DNA of 64,000 nt from Spirochaetae bacterium HGW-Spirochaetae-2. Lineage in GTDB: Bacteria > Spirochaetota > Spirochaetia > Sphaerochaetales > Sphaerochaetaceae. The stretch's first letter is position 1; every line of letters starts with the position of its first letter. The notes below the pieces were generated by a model that saw nothing but the letters and a program-made list of their open reading frames with translations, did no database searches and was not told where the DNA came from. The DNA lies in contig PGXW01000017.1 of NCBI GenBank assembly GCA_002839355.1, positions 38,718 to 102,717 of the forward strand, read 5' to 3'. Position numbers and translations under genes: made by a program. Shown in pieces: positions 43,997-53,396 of the stretch.

Positions 43997-46246
43997 ATGG
44001 CGCAAGAGCCGGCTGCAGGACAGGATACCTTCCACATTCCACTGGAACTGAAGACAGTGGTGAAAAGTTTGCGCATGAAAATCTGGGTCCTGCTCGGAAT
44101 CGCGGTGCTCTCGGCGACAGTGGGTGTCGGTGCCGCCCTATTCCTCGGTACCCGTGAATACGAGGCGACCACCGTCTTGTATTATCAACCGATCGAATCT
44201 TATGTCTCGGATTCCTTTAGGATTTACCAGAGTGTGGGAAGCGGAACGGAACTCACCTACGACCAGGGTGCCGGTTTGTTGCAGACTTCATCGTCCAGCG
44301 ACCTGAACGACCACGTGAATATGGTCAAGATCGTGCCGAATCTGGAAGCGTTGCGCAAGGAGTTGCGGCTCGAAATCACACTCGATGAGCTCGGTGCCGC
44401 CATATACGTCGATACAGCGTACGATTCCAACCTCATATTCATATCCGCCAAGTCGGAGAGTCCCTCCCAGGCCGCGACGATCGCGAATACCATCCGCACC
44501 ATCTTCCTTGAGAACAGCAACCGGATGATCGATCAGGATATCCAGGCGAAATTGACCGACCTGAACCTGCAGTATGATTCCACTATAGGGGAACTTCGGT
44601 TGGCAAAGGAAGAGTTCTCGGCATTTGTCAGGACCCATGGTATCCGCGAACTGGGAACCGAAGCCACGCAATACACTTCGGAATTGCTGTCCCTTGAATC
44701 CAACCTAGAGAAGAACCGATCCATGATCGAGTCGGCGAAGGCAAAAATCTCCCGTATAGAACGGGAAATCCAAACTCGGAGACTTCTTTCGGTTGAACAG
44801 AACGAACAATTTGCCAGCACGTTGGCATCACCCAACCTTTCGGCCGATGAAGCGAACAATCGGATCAGGTTGTTGCAGCAGAAAATCCAGGCCCTGCAGT
44901 CCGCCAGGCTCGATCCCATTGAGGAAGAACGGCTACGCACGATATTGGCAATCGCCGAGAACGGGTATGTCCGTGGATCGGTAGGCCGGACCGAATACGA
45001 AACAGCCCGGTACAATTACGAAAGGTTCCTGGCCGAAAAATCCCCTTCGGTGGAGTTGGTGGAAGCCCAGCTGCAGTTGGATATGCTCCTGTCGGCACCG
45101 CTGGCGACAAGCACAACCATCCTGACCGACAACACCTACCTGCAGAGTCTGCAATTGCGCCTGCTGGAGAGCGAATTGCAGCTGATCGAGGCCGAATCCG
45201 CCTATGCACGTGACAATGCCCGGTACGCGGAACTCAAGGACCGGTATGTCGACCTCCCCTTGATTGCCCAGGAATATGCCAAGATAAGCGGGAGGGTGGC
45301 TTCGTTGGAGGCTGTTGCCCAGGGCCTTGGGAAAGTACTCAACCAATATTCCCTGATCGCGTCCCAGGAACACTCCGACTTCTATGTCATTTCCGATGCC
45401 GTCGAACCGCTCTATCCGCGCGAATCGAACCGGAGGATGATAGCTGCCGGGGCGATGGTGGTCATGTTCCTATTGGGATTCACCATCCTGTTGGTCACCA
45501 TAGCCTTGGACCTGAGGATAAAATCGGCGGGAGATGCCAAACAGAAACTGCAGATGCCGATTCTTCAGACGTTCGGTTATGTCAGGAACAAACGCCACCT
45601 CATGCCTTCCGAACAGGGGGAATCGGTCCATATCGAGGAATATCGGATTTTATCGCGCCCACTCAGAGCTGCCTACCCCCATAAGGGAGCGACGTTCCTG
45701 GTGACCAGTGCTTCCGATGGTGAGGGCAAGACCACAACCGCAATCAACCTGGCCACGGTATTCGGACGACAGGATGAACATGTCCTGCTCATCGATGCGC
45801 AGATTCGGAAATCCAAGGAGGAATCGCCGTTCAACGAGTTCCTCATAGATGACGACGGAGGGGCGGGAAACGGTCTGGGCGAATACCTCTCCTACCGTGT
45901 GTTCGACAGCCACCAGATCATTTCCTCCACCAAGCTTTCTGGTGTGGACATGATAGTGCGCAAAGGAGAAGCCGTCATTCCCGACCTGCTGCAGTCGGCA
46001 AGGATGCGCGAGTTGATGGATGAGTTGAAGCAGATGTATTCGGTCATTATCATCGAAGGCCCGCCGATCAAGGATTGTGTCGATTCGGATATCCTCAGTT
46101 CCTATGCCGATTCCATCCTGTTCGTGACGGCGTCCGACATGCTGAGACCGGATAGGATTCAACAGGCTATCAAGCGTATGCAGAACACCCCCGCCACATT
46201 GGAAGGAATCATCCTCACAAAAGTCCGACCTATCTATATGGATTGA
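43997..46246 (+). CDS. Wzz/Wzc-like polysaccharide co-polymerase with degenerate BY-kinase domain
   Basis: The 749-residue inner-membrane protein has one helix near residue 30-50, a long periplasmic coiled-coil region (about 60-470, with Wzz signatures), a second helix (AAGAMVVMFLLGFTILLV) and a cytoplasmic P-loop domain (about 540-749). Walker A is intact (DGEGKTTT, Lys578). However, Walker A' reads LLIDAQIRK (second Asp of DxD replaced by Gln602), Walker B reads VIIIEGPP (Asp replaced by Glu687), and the tyrosine-rich tail of true Wzc kinases is missing (only one Tyr at the end). It should set chain length, but probably not as an active tyrosine kinase. The ATG at 43997 follows AAAGGAG. Confidence 0.88.
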   Translation: MAQEPAAGQDTFHIPLELKTVVKSLRMKIWVLLGIAVLSATVGVGAALFLGTREYEATTVLYYQPIESYVSDSFRIYQSVGSGTELTYDQGAGLLQTSSSSDLNDHVNMVKIVPNLEALRKELRLEITLDELGAAIYVDTAYDSNLIFISAKSESPSQAATIANTIRTIFLENSNRMIDQDIQAKLTDLNLQYDSTIGELRLAKEEFSAFVRTHGIRELGTEATQYTSELLSLESNLEKNRSMIESAKAKISRIEREIQTRRLLSVEQNEQFASTLASPNLSADEANNRIRLLQQKIQALQSARLDPIEEERLRTILAIAENGYVRGSVGRTEYETARYNYERFLAEKSPSVELVEAQLQLDMLLSAPLATSTTILTDNTYLQSLQLRLLESELQLIEAESAYARDNARYAELKDRYVDLPLIAQEYAKISGRVASLEAVAQGLGKVLNQYSLIASQEHSDFYVISDAVEPLYPRESNRRMIAAGAMVVMFLLGFTILLVTIALDLRIKSAGDAKQKLQMPILQTFGYVRNKRHLMPSEQGESVHIEEYRILSRPLRAAYPHKGATFLVTSASDGEGKTTTAINLATVFGRQDEHVLLIDAQIRKSKEESPFNEFLIDDDGGAGNGLGEYLSYRVFDSHQIISSTKLSGVDMIVRKGEAVIPDLLQSARMRELMDELKQMYSVIIIEGPPIKDCVDSDILSSYADSILFVTASDMLRPDRIQQAIKRMQNTPATLEGIILTKVRPIYMD

Positions 46247-46260
46247 AACCAGGAGCGTAC

Positions 46261-48684
46261 ATGGATTTCCAAGAGATCGAACGCATTTGCTACCGGATCC
46301 TCCTCTCGATTGGGGATTCGCTTGAACTTCGCAAGATGGTAGGAAAAAGCCTAGCCGCATATATGCAGGACCTGGAGTGTTCCATGGGGGCGGTATTGAT
46401 CGCCAACCATAACGAATCGGGAGCCTTGGACCTGCGGGTCTCCTATGCGGTTCCCCGCTCCCTGGAGCGCCACGATTCCTTCAAGAAATTGATGGAGGAA
46501 TTGTCCCACGTATCCGAAATGAAGGACATGTTGGTAATCCCGGTTGCACAGGAGGCCGGAGGTGGAACCTATTACGTGATGAGTATGGCCGATATCGGGT
46601 TGCTTGTCCTCCACAAGAACGGGGACATCCTGGACCATCACCTGCTCGAAGCCCTGAGACCTTTGAACCACAAGCTCGGCACGGCCTGTGAAGCATGCCT
46701 GCAGAATACCGCATTGCAGACCAGTAGCCTCCGTTTCATGGAAATGGCGAACATGCTTCCCGGACTGATATTCGAACTGAACCAGGACTACAAGATCACA
46801 TTCTTCAATCGCCGTACACAAGAGATCTTCAAGCAAATCGATTCCGACGGGTTCCACCCCGACAGTATCGACGACTTTTTTCCCGCCGAAGAAGTCGAAC
46901 ATATCCATGCTGTGCTGGATACCATGGCCCGCGGTCGAAAGCGTTTGGTATCCGACGACTTTTGGATGATCAACAGCCGCGGCCAACGCTTCAAGGTCAA
47001 CATGGTCGTCTCTCCCATCCATTCTGATGACCAGGTTGTCGGATTCAGGGGGATCGCCACAGACATAACTGAACGTGTACGGTTGGAAGAACAGCAGAAG
47101 ACCCTGCTGGTTCGCGTCTCGGATCGGGTACGGGAACTCGATTGCCTCTTCAACATAGTCAAACTCATTGCCGACGACAGCAATTCCCTCTCGGACATCT
47201 TCCAAAAGGCCTTGCCATTCATAGCGACACCCTTCGATGCTCACCAGCAACTCGATGTCGGAATCATGTACAAGGACAAGGTGTTCGGAACATTCGATCC
47301 GGAGGAAAACAGGTCCATCCAGGAAGCATTTATCCATAGCGGAACCGACCTCCGTGGCAAGGTGGCGGTCCAGGCAGAGACGGGATACGTGTTCACAGAG
47401 GAAGAGAAACGTCTTGTGGCTTCCCTGGGGACACAGTTCAGCGCGATAGTCGCAAAGAAGGAGACCGAAGAGCAGATCAAGTCCATCTATGACGATATCA
47501 TGGAGGACCTGGATACGGCACAAACCATCCAGAGCTATATCCTCCCCAGATGGTTCAAGGCGGAAGGCTCCGTGATCTTCTCGGCGAACTACCGGCCATG
47601 GGCGCAAATCGGCGGAGACCTGTTCGATTGCCTGATGCTCTCCGATTCCCGATATGTCTTGTATGTCGCCGATATCTCGGGACATGGCGTCCAAGCCGCG
47701 TTGATCATGATGGCGGTCAAATCGGTCTTGGGCATGATCCTCTCATCGGCCAGGCCCGACTGTACACCTGCCGAGATCGTAACCCGATTGAACCGCACGC
47801 TATCCGAGGGACTGTTCAAGGACAACTACATGACCATGTGCTTCTGTATCGTCGATACGGACTCCATGACGGTGAGCAGCATCAACGCAGGACATCCTCC
47901 CATGGCGATCATCAACCGCAACCGATCTTCCATGCGGGTGCTGGCGGAGTCGGGAGATATTCCGCTCGGATGGGATGAGCAGCATGTCTATCTGAACAAG
48001 GATGTGATAGTAGAACCGATTTCACACGGCGACATGCTTTGCCTGTACACCGATGGTGTGTTCGAGTGTACCAATGCAAAGGGTGAAGCCCTCTCGCTCG
48101 AGCAGTTCCTCGACCTGTTGGAGAACGAATCGAAGGAGACGCAAGTGGCCATGCTGCCTCAGGACTGCCATGCCATGTTGGATCGCAAGGGCTTCACAGC
48201 ACGTCAGGACGACTTCACCTTCGTGGCCATGCAGGTCATCGAACCCTCCGAATATTCCACGGTACTGGAACTGCCCGCCAATCTTGAAATGGTCGACAGG
48301 ACAGCCCAGGAATTGGCCGATTTCGTGATGGCTTTGGGCAAGACCGAAACCGACGCCTGGAAATGCCGTCTGGTTGCCGGGGAATTCATGAACAATATCA
48401 TCGTGCATGGTTTGGAGAATTCCATCGATGAGATCATAGCCCTCGAGGTCTCGGTTTGTGCCGATGAAATCATTCTGACCATCCGCGACCGGGCATCGGC
48501 ATGGAGCATGCCACCCGAATCGAATACACCCGAACAGTTCTTCGACTCGTTGAACCTTGAGGCTGAATCGCATGGACGGGGTATGCAGATCATCTACTCC
48601 CTCACATCAAGACAGGCCAGACGTCGTATCTACCATGTCAATGAAACGATGTTCACCATACCGACTCCTACAGAAGTGTCATGA
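46261..48684 (+). CDS. PAS-GAF-PP2C phosphatase with C-terminal RsbW-like HATPase domain
   Basis: The 807-residue cytoplasmic protein has an N-terminal GAF-like region (1-140), a PAS domain (about 161-280, NMLPGLIFELNQDYKITFFN), a second GAF-like region (294-410) and a SpoIIE/RsbU PP2C phosphatase (about 430-630). The phosphatase has metal motifs GGDLFD (452), ADISGHG (471), YTDGVFE and DDFTF. An RsbW-type ATPase/kinase domain (about 670-800) has the N-box GEFMNNIIVHG (707) and the HGRGMQII lid end; the G1 box reads DRASAW, so one Gly is lost. It unites the phosphatase and kinase of a partner switch in one chain. The partner is probably the STAS protein at 53397. It ends the polysaccharide operon, suggesting control of export. 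The start at 46261 has CAGGAG upstream. Confidence 0.87.
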   Translation: MDFQEIERICYRILLSIGDSLELRKMVGKSLAAYMQDLECSMGAVLIANHNESGALDLRVSYAVPRSLERHDSFKKLMEELSHVSEMKDMLVIPVAQEAGGGTYYVMSMADIGLLVLHKNGDILDHHLLEALRPLNHKLGTACEACLQNTALQTSSLRFMEMANMLPGLIFELNQDYKITFFNRRTQEIFKQIDSDGFHPDSIDDFFPAEEVEHIHAVLDTMARGRKRLVSDDFWMINSRGQRFKVNMVVSPIHSDDQVVGFRGIATDITERVRLEEQQKTLLVRVSDRVRELDCLFNIVKLIADDSNSLSDIFQKALPFIATPFDAHQQLDVGIMYKDKVFGTFDPEENRSIQEAFIHSGTDLRGKVAVQAETGYVFTEEEKRLVASLGTQFSAIVAKKETEEQIKSIYDDIMEDLDTAQTIQSYILPRWFKAEGSVIFSANYRPWAQIGGDLFDCLMLSDSRYVLYVADISGHGVQAALIMMAVKSVLGMILSSARPDCTPAEIVTRLNRTLSEGLFKDNYMTMCFCIVDTDSMTVSSINAGHPPMAIINRNRSSMRVLAESGDIPLGWDEQHVYLNKDVIVEPISHGDMLCLYTDGVFECTNAKGEALSLEQFLDLLENESKETQVAMLPQDCHAMLDRKGFTARQDDFTFVAMQVIEPSEYSTVLELPANLEMVDRTAQELADFVMALGKTETDAWKCRLVAGEFMNNIIVHGLENSIDEIIALEVSVCADEIILTIRDRASAWSMPPESNTPEQFFDSLNLEAESHGRGMQIIYSLTSRQARRRIYHVNETMFTIPTPTEVS

Positions 48685-49872
48685 GTCGATCGCTTCGGCA
48701 AGGAGAGTTTCCAGGTCCGAGACATACCGGTCGAAGGTGAAACCCTTCTCGACCGTTTGCCGACCGGCTGCGACCAATGCGGCATAGAGGCCCTCATTTT
48801 CCACCAATCTCGCAATGCACTGTGCCAGTTGTTGCGGATTGTCGGGTTCGAAGGAGAGACAATTCTCTTCGTCCACCAGAAATTCGCCCTGGCCCCCATT
48901 GGTCGTGCTGATTACCGGCAGGCCACTTGCCATCGCCTCGAGGTGGGTAAGGCCGAAAGGTTCCGGCCAAATCGAAGGGAACACCAACAAGTCGTGGGAC
49001 CGGTATATCTCGCCCATCCGGTCGTGGGGAACCCTTCCCAAGAACGCGACAGGGAAGCCCGACCTGCCGGCATCCGATTTCAACCGGTTTTCGTATTCCT
49101 GTTCCCCGGCCCCGACAATAGAGCAGGTCAAATCCGAGGCCCCGACCGTTTGTGCCAAAAGCTGCAACGCGGAGATCAACGTATGCACCCCCTTGTACGG
49201 ATGCAATTGGCCCGCGTAGAGGATTTTCATCGGGACAGGTCGTACTGATGGCGGTGTGCGCAGTGGAAACCTGTCGATGGGAATCCCCTGGTAGATTACC
49301 CTACTGGTGGGAATCGGCATACCCGATTTGACCAGATTCCTTTTCAACAACTCGCTGATACAGGTGGTGTGGGCAAACCGAAGTCCGCCGGCAGTGGTTG
49401 GTCGGGTAACGGTCCTGTCCAAGATCCACCTGACGAACTGTTTCGGATGCAGGGAAAAGTGGGCGGGAAGATATCCCGACGGATGTTCATCGTTGAAGGT
49501 GTACACGACAGGCAACCCCGATTGTTCGGCTGCACGCACCGGTGAGGCAGTCAACCTCAGAAGACTCCAGACAAACACCACATCGAACGGGTACTCCCGC
49601 AACACAGCCTTGGTGATCGAAGTATTGACCGAAGCCGTACGTGATCTGGCTCTCCGCATCGCCGAGGATACCGGCCGGTCGAATGGTTGGAACAGCTGCA
49701 ATCGTTTCATTACCAGGTCGTCGGGTCCTATGGATGCATCACCGTGGGTACTTGTCAGGATCCGCACTTCGTGACCACGACAGCGGAGCGACTGCACCAC
49801 CTGTCCACAGAGTATCTCATACCCACCCAATACCGAAGGAGGGAACAAATTCGATATGATTAAAATCTTCAT
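48679..49872 (-). CDS. GT4-family glycosyltransferase
   Basis: The 397-residue cytoplasmic or membrane-associated protein has a GT-B fold. The N-terminal domain begins MKILIISNLFPPSVLGGYE (donor/acceptor loop with Gly-Gly) and the C-terminal GT4 domain has ILYAGQLHPYKGVHTLI and the EX7E segment WPEPFGLTHLEAMASG. It retains configuration and transfers a sugar from a nucleotide donor to the growing repeat unit. The gene is alone on the minus strand between two plus-strand units and overlaps the phosphatase gene by 6 bp at its 3' end. It has no ribosome site; its promoter ends 6 nt before the ATG. Confidence 0.88.
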   Translation of the reverse strand: MKILIISNLFPPSVLGGYEILCGQVVQSLRCRGHEVRILTSTHGDASIGPDDLVMKRLQLFQPFDRPVSSAMRRARSRTASVNTSITKAVLREYPFDVVFVWSLLRLTASPVRAAEQSGLPVVYTFNDEHPSGYLPAHFSLHPKQFVRWILDRTVTRPTTAGGLRFAHTTCISELLKRNLVKSGMPIPTSRVIYQGIPIDRFPLRTPPSVRPVPMKILYAGQLHPYKGVHTLISALQLLAQTVGASDLTCSIVGAGEQEYENRLKSDAGRSGFPVAFLGRVPHDRMGEIYRSHDLLVFPSIWPEPFGLTHLEAMASGLPVISTTNGGQGEFLVDEENCLSFEPDNPQQLAQCIARLVENEGLYAALVAAGRQTVEKGFTFDRYVSDLETLLAEAIDS

Positions 49873-49878
49873 AAAAAC

Positions 49879-49907
49879 AGTCTAATCCATGTTATGATGA
49901 TTGCCAA
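49879..49907 (-). promoter_or_regulatory. Promoter directly upstream of the 49872 glycosyltransferase (leaderless mRNA likely)
   Basis: On the minus strand TTGGCA (49902-49907), 17 bp, TAGACT (49879-49884), then six bases and the ATG. The transcript would begin at or within one or two bases of the start codon, and no Shine-Dalgarno sequence is present. Confidence 0.55.
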
Positions 49908-49932
49908 CAACGTTCGATATTGGTGGAGCTGC

Positions 49933-51027
49933 ATGGAATACGATAGTTTGCCGAAATTGCGAGCAGAGGTGGCAACCTGGCCTCCGGATGATTCATTCAG
50001 AGCCCAATGGACTACCCTCGCTAATTCGAATCCCCATATATCGCCTTTCTGCCAACTGGAATGGATGGAAATTGGAATCAACGTCTTCGGCAGAGGAGAA
50101 AGGATCCTTCCCTATCGCTTCTTCGATACGGATGATACCTTGCAAGCCATGGGATTATTCCAGCTGGTGAAAGAACCGGGGCGGTTGTTTTCCAGGACCG
50201 TGCTCCGTACGATCGATTTCAATTCACAACGGATCAATCCATTCCTGACAAGCAGTCCGAAGGTCATGGCAGCAGCCATCGTCGCTTTGACCGATGTAGT
50301 GGGAGAACCGGTCGATTCCTTCGACCTCTTCAAGCTGGACCCCCTCGACGGTGCACTGCAGGAAGTTTCCTCCCTATTGTCCGGGCAACATATCTCCCAC
50401 GAACTACGACAATTCAATGAACAACCCTACTTCCCCCTCGACGGAAGCTGGGTGGAATACCTGTCGGAACGGACACAGGGACACCGGAAGCGCATCCGCC
50501 GTTATACGAGGAAACTGCAGGAACAATACCCCGATTATCGTTTCACAAGATACCAGAAGCCCGCCGATTTTCCCCAGTCGGACATGACCGTCGTCTTGGA
50601 TGAGATCATGCTGCTGTTCGACAAGAGCTGGCAAGCGGACGCCCTGGATAAGCAGGATACATTGCACGACATGAAACGATTCTATTTGACTGTTGCCAAA
50701 GAATTCATCCAAATGGAAATGCTCGACCTCTGCACATTGCATTGCAATGGTACGCTCATCGCGTTCGAACTCAATCTGTTCGGAGCAGGGTCGGTGTACA
50801 TGCTTTTTGGGGCATATGACCGAGACTATGCCGACTGGTCGCCGGGCAACGCTATCCTTTCGGAGATTTTGCAGGACTCCTATACCAAGGGCTACAAACG
50901 GGTCGAATTTGGTGGAGAGTACCTCGATTACAAGAAGTTGTGGACCAAGACTTCCTCTCCCTCATACCATTTGCGCATCCATGGGACAACGTTGAAGGCT
51001 ACGGTGAAACGCCTCCTTGCCCGCTGA
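49933..51027 (+). CDS. CelD/BcsL-like GNAT acyltransferase
   Basis: The product has about 364 residues. The C-terminal half matches the Acetyltransf_6 (CelD-type) group of the GNAT superfamily: a charged, Arg-rich helix (GHRKRIRRYTRKLQEQYP), the FDKSWQADAL region, then a beta segment LCTLHCNGTLIAFELNLFG, YMLFGAYDRDYADWSPGNAI and YKRVEFGGEYLDYKKLW. Relatives occur in polysaccharide and cellulose loci and are thought to acylate sugars or attach amino-acid groups. The N-terminal half has a degenerate second GNAT fold. The start is uncertain: ATG 49894 is closer to a -10-like TCTAAT, whereas 49933 follows GGAG and is used here. Its 3' end overlaps the GH9 gene by 29 bp. Confidence 0.78.
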   Translation: MEYDSLPKLRAEVATWPPDDSFRAQWTTLANSNPHISPFCQLEWMEIGINVFGRGERILPYRFFDTDDTLQAMGLFQLVKEPGRLFSRTVLRTIDFNSQRINPFLTSSPKVMAAAIVALTDVVGEPVDSFDLFKLDPLDGALQEVSSLLSGQHISHELRQFNEQPYFPLDGSWVEYLSERTQGHRKRIRRYTRKLQEQYPDYRFTRYQKPADFPQSDMTVVLDEIMLLFDKSWQADALDKQDTLHDMKRFYLTVAKEFIQMEMLDLCTLHCNGTLIAFELNLFGAGSVYMLFGAYDRDYADWSPGNAILSEILQDSYTKGYKRVEFGGEYLDYKKLWTKTSSPSYHLRIHGTTLKATVKRLLAR

Positions 51028-53230
51028 CATCGGGTGTGTCGAGCACCCCATACAAACCGATATTCCAGACCATGGTTTCCCAGATGGTGAACTCGTTGTT
51101 GTTCACCAACGACCAGCCGTCGGTCCAGCGCCGTTGCGTGGGAAGATCGTCCCACCGCGGATACAACGTGTCGCTGACCACACGCTGGTAGGAAGCCCCG
51201 CTGCGTTCGGCGGTTGGCCCGTACACGAGGATACCGGGAACCGGTCCCAGACCACGCTGTCTGGAGGTCCAGGAATCGAGGTGCAACGGGCTTTTCGGTT
51301 GCACGGCCCCGAGTCCGGTGATGTACGAGACCCCCAAGGGATTCAACCCCAGCGCGTAGTCGGCATACTGGGAAAGTATGGCGAATTGCCGTTTGCGTAG
51401 ACCGACATCCTCAGTCAGACGGTAGGCGAACACATGCACATCGGCGTACCGTCCCTGTGCCGTGGCGGCACCCCATCCATACGACTTGGTCGCACCCTGC
51501 GGATACATGGCCGATTCCATGTCGAACCCCATATATCCACCTTTTTCCGCCTGGTCGAGAACAATCCGGCCAAGTTGCCTGGAAAGGTTGGTATCGGTCG
51601 GCAAAGCGGTGACCAGGTAACTGCTGAAATGGACCGTCTGGACAGTCGCCATGATATTTCCGGGTCGGTATTGGTGTGGCCAGGTGCCATCCTCGACAAG
51701 GAGCACGGTGGAGGACCGTTTGAACAGTGTGTGGAACGCTTGGGCGGATGCGGTGTCGCCGAATTGCACCGAGGCCAGATACAATTGGAGCGCGGCGTAC
51801 ATGTGGTGTGCGGTCGCTTCTTCGGTCGAATCCATCCGTTCCAGAAACGACCACGCAAGCAGGGCCTTGCCGTACAATTGGCGTGCCCGCGTTTCCCACG
51901 CTTCATACCCGGACAGCAGTCGGGCAGCCTGGGCCATCATGCCCGCACCGAAGGCGGTGATCTCCGTATCCACTTCCCATGTCCCGTACAACCGTCTGTC
52001 GGTCGCAGCATCGACCACTCCATATTCGGGATGCCCCGTTGTCTCCGTTCCGCCCATGATACCGCCGTATTGCGGGTCTGAGGAATCGGATATCTGCAGG
52101 TTCTCCCACCCCCGTATTGCCCACAACGCTTCGTCGAGGATATCGGGCAAGCCGTTGCCCGACTCGGGAATCCGTGCCTGTCCGTCGGAAAAATTCTCGG
52201 GAAAGGCTTCCAGATACCCCATGAGTAAAATGGGAACGATCGCATGGTAACTGCGACGGTCGAAGTCCCCGGCATCGTGATGCCCACCGGACATCGGCAT
52301 CATCGGCATATCCTTCGGTACGGATATCGAAGGCGAGTTCACCCAGGGTGTGCGGGTCAGGGCAACCTGGGTATGGCAGGCGTCCCGTGTGTAGGCGGTC
52401 CATGGAGCTTCCAAGGCTATCCCGCACCGCTGATGGTATAATCCCCGCAGGGCTGTGGCGGCTATGGTCCCGATAGCTTCCGAGGATATCTCGAAAGGAT
52501 GCGAGATTCCCCACCCCGGCACGTGCACGACATAGGGTCCTCCTGCAGGGACCAGCGACAAGTCGAGCCGATACACATGTTCACCCGAAGAGACGATCTT
52601 CGGATCCACGAGCGTATCGTCACCCCGATATTCGGCGGTACCGGTGTGGACAGGTTGCTTGTCCACAAAGCGAAGCACTCGGTATTCCAACGGCAGCTCG
52701 AGCTTGACGGGACCGCCGGAGCCCAGGTATACCCCAAGATTCGCGTACCGTACCGTACTTTGCGGGTGGTAACCGACCTGGTTGACCTTCAGCGACTCGT
52801 TCAAGATGTTGCGGTCGTTGAACAGAAGCTTGATGCTTCCGAAGGGTCCTGAGATTTCGTAGGTGTTGCCGTTCACCAACGGCTCGCCGATATCGAGATA
52901 TATGGCATACCCGGTCTCGATCGGGTATGTCCCGTCCTTCTGTTTCGGAAGTTCGTCGATTGTCCTCACGGCATGGTGGACCGCGACAGGAGCATGGGCA
53001 TTCACTTGCCAGTCCGTATTATCGGTTTCCAACGGATCTACAGGTAGCCGCTCCGGTTCGAAGCCATCGGAGAAGGTGACCACCAGGATGTGGGAGGTCG
53101 CCGTATGCACCTGCAGGTCAAAGGGACCATATTCGACCGACCCCTTGGCAGGAAGCATGAACAGGCCGATCTGGATAAGCATGACGAGGAGCAAGCTGTT
53201 CAGGAAACGGGCATTTTTGGCTTGAATCAT
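50999..53230 (-). CDS. GH9 endoglucanase with N-terminal Ig-like domain
   Basis: The 743-residue exported protein has a signal peptide (MIQAKNARFLNSLLLVMLIQ, cut near LPAKG), beta-rich N-terminal regions (about 30-150 and 160-260), the second being the CelD_N Ig-like type with LKVNQVGYHPQ, and an (alpha/alpha)6 GH9 catalytic domain (about 270-735). The catalytic aspartates lie in GGHHDAGDFD near residue 320. The proton donor is in NNNEFTIWET near 712, and the conserved HPLH-like loop appears as LGLNPLGVSYITGLG. It should cut beta-1,4-glucan chains. In this setting it may trim the cell's own polysaccharide or digest cellulose. No ribosome site is seen; a promoter abuts the start. Confidence 0.9.
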   Translation of the reverse strand: MIQAKNARFLNSLLLVMLIQIGLFMLPAKGSVEYGPFDLQVHTATSHILVVTFSDGFEPERLPVDPLETDNTDWQVNAHAPVAVHHAVRTIDELPKQKDGTYPIETGYAIYLDIGEPLVNGNTYEISGPFGSIKLLFNDRNILNESLKVNQVGYHPQSTVRYANLGVYLGSGGPVKLELPLEYRVLRFVDKQPVHTGTAEYRGDDTLVDPKIVSSGEHVYRLDLSLVPAGGPYVVHVPGWGISHPFEISSEAIGTIAATALRGLYHQRCGIALEAPWTAYTRDACHTQVALTRTPWVNSPSISVPKDMPMMPMSGGHHDAGDFDRRSYHAIVPILLMGYLEAFPENFSDGQARIPESGNGLPDILDEALWAIRGWENLQISDSSDPQYGGIMGGTETTGHPEYGVVDAATDRRLYGTWEVDTEITAFGAGMMAQAARLLSGYEAWETRARQLYGKALLAWSFLERMDSTEEATAHHMYAALQLYLASVQFGDTASAQAFHTLFKRSSTVLLVEDGTWPHQYRPGNIMATVQTVHFSSYLVTALPTDTNLSRQLGRIVLDQAEKGGYMGFDMESAMYPQGATKSYGWGAATAQGRYADVHVFAYRLTEDVGLRKRQFAILSQYADYALGLNPLGVSYITGLGAVQPKSPLHLDSWTSRQRGLGPVPGILVYGPTAERSGASYQRVVSDTLYPRWDDLPTQRRWTDGWSLVNNNEFTIWETMVWNIGLYGVLDTPDVSGQGGVSP

Positions 53231-53236
53231 GCGTAC

Positions 53237-53266
53237 ACTATACGTCCGACGCGAGTGGTCTGTAAA
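53237..53266 (-). promoter_or_regulatory. Promoter directly upstream of the GH9 gene (leaderless mRNA likely)
   Basis: On the minus strand TTTACA (53261-53266), 18 bp, TATAGT (53237-53242), then six bases and the ATG at 53230. No Shine-Dalgarno sequence lies between. Confidence 0.55.
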
Positions 53267-53278
53267 TATAAAAGGCAT

Positions 53279-53330
53279 GTGGAGGCACCCTCCACTCCGG
53301 TTGGCGAAAGAGCTTTGAAAATTAAGCTCT
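53279..53330. promoter_or_regulatory. Two adjacent perfect hairpins in the GH9/STAS divergent spacer
   Basis: GTGGAGG-CAC-CCTCCAC (53279-53295) has a 7-bp stem and 3-nt loop. AGAGCTT (53309-53315) pairs with AAGCTCT (53324-53330) around an 8-nt loop, followed by ATGAGTTTTT. They could be regulator sites or RNA structures in the STAS leader; the role is unknown. Confidence 0.4.
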
Positions 53331-53396
53331 ATGAGTTTTTGGTAATTTGGCATATGATGGTAGGCAATACTGCCAGGATAACCCGGAGGATACGAT

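Noticed and set aside
46351..47694. 447-residue minus-strand frame opposite the phosphatase/HATPase gene
   Set aside because: The plus strand carries PAS, PP2C and HATPase motifs across the same interval; the minus frame is an antisense shadow.
53340..53370. Possible sigma-54 promoter before the STAS gene (TGGCAT followed by GGC)
   Set aside because: The -12 element is not TTGC-like at the required spacing.
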